In this document: in pieces, positions 53,701-62,700 of the stretch
Position numbering within the stretch: position 1 is the stretch's first letter
Layout: each line of letters opens with the position of its first letter
Assembly: GCF_001625305.1 (NCBI RefSeq)
Contig: NW_017802380.1
Location: 2,695,469 to 2,759,468, forward strand
From: Branchiostoma belcheri
Lineage: Eukaryota; Chordata; Leptocardii; Amphioxiformes; Branchiostomatidae
DNA: 64,000 nucleotides
Direction of reading: 5' to 3'
Notes under the pieces: generated by a model
What the model was told of the DNA's origin: nothing
Databases searched by the model: none
What the model saw: only the letters and a program-made list of their open reading frames with translations
Position numbers and translations under genes: made by a program

Positions 53701-56700
53701 CATGATCGTTTAAAAGGTCCATTTTGTGTGTAGGATAAAAGGAGGGATCATATGATGGCACATGTCTGCATGTAAGACTTTCCTTGAACATCTACCTTGT
53801 GGTGATGGATTGCATTATTGGGCTGCCTGACAGGTTTATGCCTATGGTACAAAGTCTGTTGCACTTTTAAAAACCTATACATGAATACTGCTAACAAATT
53901 TACATTTAGTCTGCAATGTATGAAATGCTATGTTACAATTTCTTCAGCAAATAATTATAGCGAGTTTATCTCGGAAAATCAATTTAAAGATAGTTATTTT
54001 CAGAGAAGACCAGCTTTTAAATGAATGATAGATTTACATTTCATTTCAGTTGCACTTAAAGGAAAGGTCATATTTTGTAATCAAATGCACTGACTCACAG
54101 TAATTGATTATAATATATAACATGTATTGTTTGGAATCTTTGTACCAGCTTGTACTAGGAATGACAGACATGTTTGTGTCAGTGAAAACTTGGCTACATT
54201 CAAGCGTTAGAAAACTTAAATATCAAATGTTATTAATTAACAAGGTTCGTTTGAAATCTTTGCACCAGCTTGTAGGAATGGCAGAGATGCTTGAGGAGCC
54301 GGGACCCTTCACAGTCTTCGCTCCCAATAACGGGGCCTGGGATTCTCTGCCCCAGGGCACTCTGGACTACCTGATGTCAGAAGAGGTGAGATTGGGAAGG
54401 GTCCATTGATCACCATGGGTCATCATCATCAGGGTGGAACTGCCATTAACTTCACAGTGTTCCTGGTAGAATTAATTAACAATTTTATGGCAGTCATCTG
54501 GGTTGATTAGAAGGGAGTATTGGAGACCTGTAGGCTGTTATCACCACTATTCTAATCTTCTCCCAGTAAAGAGAGGATCCTGTTTTTTTTTGAGATTAAA
54601 GTGTTTCTTATGTATCTCAATATTTCTTTGCTAGAAATGGTGTATACTACAATATTACGTTTAATGATTTTAAGGCTTGAATAAATGTTGAATGGAATGA
54701 AGTACAGTACACCTGAATTTGAAAATGAAATCTGTTGTTCCACTCAAAGTAATCCTCCAACCTGTTGTTGAAATTCTGGTATTGGAGATCCATGTTGAAA
54801 AACCCCAGAGGACATTAATAAACCTTGAACAGAGACATATGTATTGGAATGGGCCACAGTAGTAAGATTCTCTGTCTGGACATATTATTACAAAGGCAAT
54901 ATTGCACTCAATGGGCTGCCAATGCTAACTTTTAAGGAAGATAGATATTCTGAAGTTGGCGATCCATACTTGAAAACCTCAGAGGACATTGTTAAACTTT
55001 GTTCAAGGACTCTATTGGTAAGAGCCACTGTTGTAAGATTTTCTGTCTGAACTTATTATTTCAAAGGTCTGCCCAACGGGAATGCCAAGGCTTAAGTTTT
55101 CAAAGCTAAGTAAGATGTTCTGAAATTGGGGATCTATGCTTGAAAACCTCAGAGGACATTGTTAAACTTTGTTCAAAGACTGTGTTGGAACAAGGAGGTG
55201 TCCTTTAACCTCCATGATTGGAAAGACTCACAGTAGGAACATTTTCTGTCTGAACCTATTATTACAAAGGTCTGCTCAACAGGCATGCCAAAGCTAAGTT
55301 TTCAAAGTTCATAGATGTTCTGAAATTGGGAATCCATTATTGAGAATCTCAGAGGATATTGTTAACATTGTATGAAAATTGTATTAGAGGGGACAATGGT
55401 AGTAAGACTTTCTGTCTGGATATGTAACAGTTATTATCTAGACAATGTTATTATGCAGGCATTAGTATGTCTGCTCAAGTCCCAAAGCATTTAATGGATG
55501 CAAACCTCAAAGGACATTGCCTTTAAATCCTGTTCTAAAACCGAGACAATGTATTGGAAAGGAGGAATGTAGTAAGATTTTCCGTCTGAACATTTCATTT
55601 TGAAGGCCTTACATGTACAAATGTCCCGTCTTATACAATTTTCATACAAATGTACATCAATGAAGCCGAATTTTCGATTGTTGATTGATAGTTTCCCACG
55701 GGACTTTTGCTCAACCTTAAACAATATTCATGATGTGGAGATTTTCTGTCTGGGCAAACTATTACCAAAAGCTTTATGAACTGCCATCATTAAATTTTCC
55801 AAAAGTTGATAGATGATTTCTTCGACGATTCATGTGGAACAGTCCGCCATGTTGGATGGACTTCATCAGGAAGGGTTACAGATTAATGTCCGGAGTGAGG
55901 GATGTGTTAGATTAACAGCTCCAGTCCATTATCCGCACTAATCAGCTCCTGAGCTGCCGGTGAAGAGCCTGCTGAACTGTAGCCCGAATGTTGTGGGTAA
56001 TGGATTTCCCATTAAAAAGTGATTGAGATGTCGATACTCCTACTTGCTGATGGATGGCACCGTTGGTAGTCGTCTCCACCAAGGCTTGTCTGTGTCTGTG
56101 AGTGACAGAGGACTTTCCCGATCCATACTCATGCATACCCATCCTTGTTTAAGGGAAACTGCCTGTCCCTGGTGGGGAGAGTGACCTTGGATAACCTACC
56201 TTCATTTGCGATCTTCTACTGGAGAAGATCACAACTTATACTTCTTGTTTCTGGATTTGACAAGTTTTCATCAATGTTACAGTCTTTTACAAAATTTCAC
56301 TGAATATCCTACCAATTCTGTGCTTAATGATTATGCTGTACAGAAGACCAATCACTGAAAGTTGTTTGTGTCTTTTTTCATCTTCACACAGGGAAAGCCC
56401 AAGCTTAAGGCCATTTTAAAGAATCACATCATTGTCAACAATAAGGTAAGTACAACACTTCAACTTATACTGTGATTGCCAGGTTAAGCTTTTTTTCTAC
56501 CTTCCCACAGCCTGCCCCTTCAATATATCAATATATTTCTCCCTTTAGAAACAAAATTAAGAGTTGTCCAGATCTAAATGGTCAGAGAAGTTCAAGATGA
56601 ATCGTGATAGCCAAAAAAATGAAGGTTGATGATGAAGGAATGTAAGGAAACCTTCCATGAATAGCAAAGTGTCCACGTCGTCACGTTTCGGTGTAATTGT

Positions 56701-59700
56701 ATTCCGGGTCAAAGCCAGGGGCAAGTAGATGCTGCCCTATCGATTGCCTAATCCAGTCTCTATTTAATATTCTCACCCCTCTCTATGGGTATGGAAGTGT
56801 GGTATTGGCAATTTTCCTTCAGAGGGAGGGGAACCGACAGGAGTATGACAGGGCATTTGTCTTGATGTTCCCAGCGATTGATAGTGTGATAATGCAGTCA
56901 GCTGTGCAGAAAGATAGATGTACGAGAGAACTCCGGAGGAAAGGCTGGTGCCCTTTAATTTTGGGAACCAATCTCCTTTGACGTACCTGCAGACACTTTG
57001 AACTTTTGAACAGTAGAGACAACAGCTGATGACTTCATACATACAGAAGTTACTGGAGGATAAAGACAGAAAATGAAGTCTCAAATGCTGTACAGGAATG
57101 ACTAAAAGTTAACCAGGTTACTCAAAAAGTTAACTGAATTGGTAAAAAAAAGTGATTGGAAAGGCAAAAAGTTGCAAGCAGGCAGAAAAGGTTTCAAACA
57201 AGCATCTCAGTCACAGCTTTGGCCTTGAAGTATAACAAAATCATTAAAAGACAATTACACATTGACATAAACAAATTGTTCAATGAGTTAAGATGACATC
57301 CTAGTGCCAGCTTGATTAATGAACACATTGTGCAAAACTATGACTGTGATACGTATTGTTCTGTTATTAATTGCTTGCCATCACAGTTTGACAACGTAAC
57401 AGATTGCCATCCTGTTTGCCTGTAGCCTTTTAGTTATGAACTTGATTGCAGAGCGATGCATGCAATCTATGTTATAATTAGACTACATGGTTATGATATA
57501 ATTAGGATTATGTAACATCTGCCCTTTCTTTCATGTACATGCATTTGTCACATAAGCACAATGATCCATCATGCCAGAGTGAAGTGATAAAGATTGTAAT
57601 TAGCCATCCCGGTTGTCTGTGATTTGTCAAGATCAAAAACTAATTTGGAAATAACTTTTGACAAATGAATAGATTGGAATTTTGGGACTGCAATGGATTG
57701 TGCAATTATTTGAATTTGAGATACTTAGGTTACTTGATGAATTGTAGTGAAAGTAAGAAAAACTCAGGATGAAAAAGACTCTTTGTCATCCAGACTTTTC
57801 TTTTTTCTTTCTATTTTTTTTCAAATCATAAAAAAGTGAAGTGGCAAGTCTGATTACCAAGAAATTGAATTGACATGAAAGTTCATCTGTGTTGGTAGTT
57901 AATGTTTAAAGGTAAAACTTTCGTTCCAACACAAAAGGCAAATCAGTAAACCAGTCACTCTGACCCAGTGAGACTGAGAAAGACCAGAGTGATTGGTCGA
58001 AAGCTCTGGTTGGAACAAAAGTTTTTCCTTTAAACAAGAAATTGAATTGATGTTGGCTGATGATTGTGCTTATCTTTCCCGGCAGATTGAAGTTCAAGAC
58101 TTGATCTTCATGCCGAGATTTACCACCTTGGAGAACATGGCCATTACCGTCTCAGTAACCGCCCAGGTGAGTTGCACTCCTCAAGATGTTTGTATCCCTC
58201 CCTAGATCCTTTGAGTTTCAAAGATGACTGGATTTCTGGTCCTGTGTCTTATACAACCTTTGAGAAGCTTAGTTGTATGTGTAGGTAATGACCCGACTCA
58301 GTAAGCAAAGAAAGCTCAGACTATTACTTTTTTAAGAAACTGAAAACTTAAGACACCAGGTGTTCCAAGTATATACATGATGATTAGACCATAACGTTTT
58401 TCAGGCCCAAGGCATGCGTTTCAATGCCTTCATGGGCAAGACTGTATAAGCAATCATTGCCATCATAAAGTATAAAAGATCATATAAAGTGTTATGTTGG
58501 TAATATCTGATTTTTCACAGTTATCTTCTCAGTGCGCTTCCCACATCCACTAACTTTAATGTGGAGACACGGCCCATAAATGGAACTATTTACGGATAAA
58601 CCCGCTCAGGTCGAACGACCCCCTTTCCAAGACGAGGTTATTTGTCCACAAACTGTGTCGTCCCGAGCCTCACATTAGCAAGCCGTTACCCCATCATCCC
58701 GGCATGGGCGGTGGATATCGCTCTAATAACGCAGGATTAATGCTTCTCATTCAACCTCCCTTCCCATTGTGAATGTCGAAGGTCCTCTAATGTCATCATA
58801 TATATACCAAGAGGAAGGTGTAATAAGCAAGATGAGTCAGGCGTAACCAAGTGAGGCAGTGGGAATGGGCAGTGGGGGGAGTTTCGTGTAGAGAGGCTAA
58901 TCAGTGACATTAGGCAGATTGGTATTCATGGTCGCACCACGGCCTGCCTTGTTACTGGGGTTAACGCTGCCGGTGTGTGTGTTTCTTGTGCAATTAGTTG
59001 TGTTTGGAAATCCTGACAAGAGTTTGCAGAGTTTTTTTAACTTTGCAAACTTTTGTCAAAAGCTGCTGATCCATGTTTTTCATAGGTTCAACAAGAGCCA
59101 AAATGTTTAACATTGCTTTTTGCACAATGAAAGTCATTTAAAAGAGTTACACATTGTGAATCTGCAATGTTGCTGCTGTGTGTTTCTCAACAAACTACAT
59201 GTAGCTGTGTATTCTCTTACTTTGTATAGGTTTGACCATGGTATACACATACAGTGTAATTTGTACATATTTTTCTGGAGCCACATAAAATCATATTACC
59301 AGTTACTGGACTTATAGCAGCATGAATTGGGGTCAATTCATTGCTGTCAGTTTAGTGTATACAATGAAGCAGTGGAGTTCATATTGTTTATATAGTTATC
59401 TTCATAGCTACATAGTATAGACAATAAAAGGATATATGTAGACTGTATACTACCTATGTAGTCAATAAGAATATATATGGACTGCATACTAGTAGTTATA
59501 ATGACAATAAGAACATATATAGACTGTATAATAGCTATATAGACAATAAGGATTCATATTGTTTTTACAACTGCTCTTGTCTTCTGTATATAGATTTATT
59601 GTCAATATTCACAAAATGTAGTTACATAACAAACTGTACAAGGATTTTATCTTTGTGTTTCATGGTGCAATAAAGCAGCATATGTATGATATTAAGAATA

Positions 59701-62700
59701 CATATGGACTGTTTACTCTCTACATAGACAATAAAGATTCATACTGATTTTTTTTGCTGCTGTATTGTCTTCTGTATGTAGTTTGCACTAAATGTAGTTA
59801 CATAACAAACTTTTTTTGTGTATTTTAGGGTGCGATAAAGCTGGACGGCAGCGCCCGCGTGTACCAGACGGACATCGCGGCGAGTAACGGCTACGTCCAC
59901 AGCGTCGACAAAGTCCTCATCCCCGACGCCATCAAGCCGCTCTTCAACCACCGCTGTGATGTCATGTTGTACGACGTAGTGGCCGTGAGTAAGAAGACGA
60001 CTTGTCGCACATGTAGCATTTTTAACATCAAAAGTTGGGCTACGCAAATCATTTTCTTCGTTCGTGGACATTTTTTTGCCTTCTACTTGCTGGCTAACAG
60101 TTATCAAAACAAATTTAATGCCAAAGGCTTGTGAAGTAGGGAGAGAGTTGAGTAAGTCAGTACAAGACAGTCAAAATTGAGTTAAACTAAGCCTGCTAAT
60201 GGAAGGTAGTTAAACACCAGTATACTAATGGAAGGCATATTCAGCACCAAGGACAGTATTAAGAAGACTACTTGTCATGCAAATTTGGTGCAGAATGGCT
60301 CCATCAAGAGAGAAAGGTCAAGTAAAACAATGCAAGAATGTAGAAGTCAAGATAAACTAAGCCCACTGATACAAGGCATGTTCAGGACCAAGGCCAGTGC
60401 CACTTGGTCAGCATGAACAGATTTCTGAGTGCAATATACACACATACATCCGGTGTGAAAAAAAGCCAACTGCTGCATGTCAGGAACCCCCGCAACGGTA
60501 TGATCATTGACACTACCACTACAAAAGTGCCTTGCATGCAGATCTATTAGGCAGCCTCTGTTCACGAACTGAAGGTGATTTTCATGTCTCTTCCCCACAG
60601 GGTAGCTGCAGCAGCTGTAGTCAGATAGACCTGAACGGCTGTCCTGAGGGTGCTGAGCCACTGGTGAGTCTTTCACTTGACTTGAATGCCACATTTAGCT
60701 TCAGTTGACACTTCAGCTATTCTTCCTATGGTCCTCACATCAATATTATTATACATGATACATGTACTGTAAATCACTTCATGTTCGTGGTTCTTAGAAA
60801 AATCGACAGGTTTGCAGAACTATACGTTCGGGGTGGTGGCAGGTGCAGCTAAAAGGAAGTGAAAATTACTTGTTTACTGTAAAGATAAGGTTGCAGTACA
60901 GACATGCCAGCAAAAACTGCCAATATAAACATACTGCCCAAAAGTCACGATTTATAGTATCCATCTTGAAAGTAGTAGGCATCCTTCCATCTTGAGAGTG
61001 GTGTTGTAGTCATGTGCAATGTCTTGTGTGGCTAATCAGCCCAAACTTGGCATGGCAGTCCCAGACACAAGTGGGACACAAAATATCCCTCTAGTATCAG
61101 ATATCAGACTAGTATTATCTTTTACAAGCGTTGTAATTTTTGACATGAAGTAGGTTCCTTGCAGTGTTACAGGAGACAAATGTTTCCCCTCGGCATGTTT
61201 ATGGATTCTCCGTTTTGGGGGTGTACAATGTATATTGCTGTGAGGTTGTTGCTCCATCCCGAGGCGACAGTTTTATTGGAAATGCTTAAGATAAGTAACT
61301 GCAGGCTAGGGCAGCTGCTGTAAAAAGTAATACTCTCAATATGAGCTTTTCTGGTTGGAAAGATTGTTTTCATCCGGTTCTACCCCTATTCATATTGTGT
61401 CAAGGTTGTATTGATAGTATGTCAAGTTTTTTTTGCTATTTTAGATTCTTCTATTACACCAATCTGGATCGATCTATCAACTTGAAGTCAATGGACGTAA
61501 AAAGTTGTGGTGCATGAAAACTTATGCATGTACATGTATACTACCGGTTCAATTGTTACAGCTGTTCTGATAATAATATCAGCTCATAACTTCTTGACTC
61601 CAGAGAAATTTTACAATAAATATAATACATATTTCGTAACCACCTCGACATACATTTTGTACATGTCTCTGTGATGGGAATTTGCATTCTTTGTAGTGAG
61701 TGTCATCAATATTCCCTTTACCAGGGATGGTTATACAAATGTAGGGGCACCAATCTGGCCCTCCATTTCAGCCTAATGTATGCCATAGCTTGCATTTTGG
61801 TGAAGGTTTTCTTTGTCCACCCGGTGACATTATCGGTCCATTTCTCTCCCTGCCTGCCTCCCATTCCATAAGGCTGTTATTTAATATGTCCAGAAAATGG
61901 AGCATGTTCTCATTGGCAGGCCCGTATCATGGCCGTTGAGCGGAATGATCCGAAGGGCTGTCGTTACTGAATATGGCCTGTGTAGGTAGACCCATGGGAC
62001 GGGTTACTGTTGCACGGTTGCATGGTTATAGCTCTACTGTCATGGTGGCTTGCCTGCCTCAGAAGTGGGCAGAATACTGAGAGGGCTGTCTGTACAAATG
62101 TACTTAGTCTTGAACTGCTTCACAGGAGATATTCAATAGGTGGAGATATTTAATAAGTTAATAAGTGCTGAATGAATGTAAATGCTAACAAACTTGCTTG
62201 GGCCAAATTCAAAAGGATTCAATCTTAGGGTTTCTTTTACATAATACATGTACATGTAATTATGTGGCAACAAGGCAATCAGAGATTGCAGATTTCACCC
62301 TCTTCCGCCATACTGTTCGTTAGTTAGCCAAAAACACACACAGATGTCAAAAACAATAAATCACTTCCTTGGAGTAGAACTGTAGAAGTAACGTTGACAA
62401 TTTTCCTCTTCTTGTAGTACTAGTATATCATGTTAGAGTCATGTTATTCAAGAAGTCAGATTTCAAATTAGCATTTATCTAAGTCCAAAATGTAGAAGTC
62501 TTAAATCCTGAATGTTTGAATACATTGATTTTTGTGCATAAGCATCCGCCAGCATCTCTGTGTGGACTACTTCGTGATGCAAGAAGTCATTACGATTTAC
62601 AACCTGCTGTTCAAGCGCCTTGAAGTCCTAACAGTCGGAAAATGCTGACCAAGGCTGAAGCGAATGGCTCTGCCTCGGGGGAAGCAGTCACACTGGTGAC

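Larger units (their letters stand above)
53141..54268. other. Intron K-L (1.1 kb)
   Basis: Phase 0. It contains a diverged duplication with a 163-bp offset (53521 and 53684: aatgatagggattttc...ctaaaaggtccattt) and, at its 3' end, a duplicate of the exon L splice junction (54119-54176). Confidence 0.85.
58167..59828. other. Intron N-O (1.7 kb)
   Basis: Phase 0. A tract at about 58540-58760 is CpG-richer and repeat-free. The last 450 bp are very AT-rich tandem repeats (59400-59550) and a duplication of the intron end with the exon O start (59553-59828). Confidence 0.85.
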
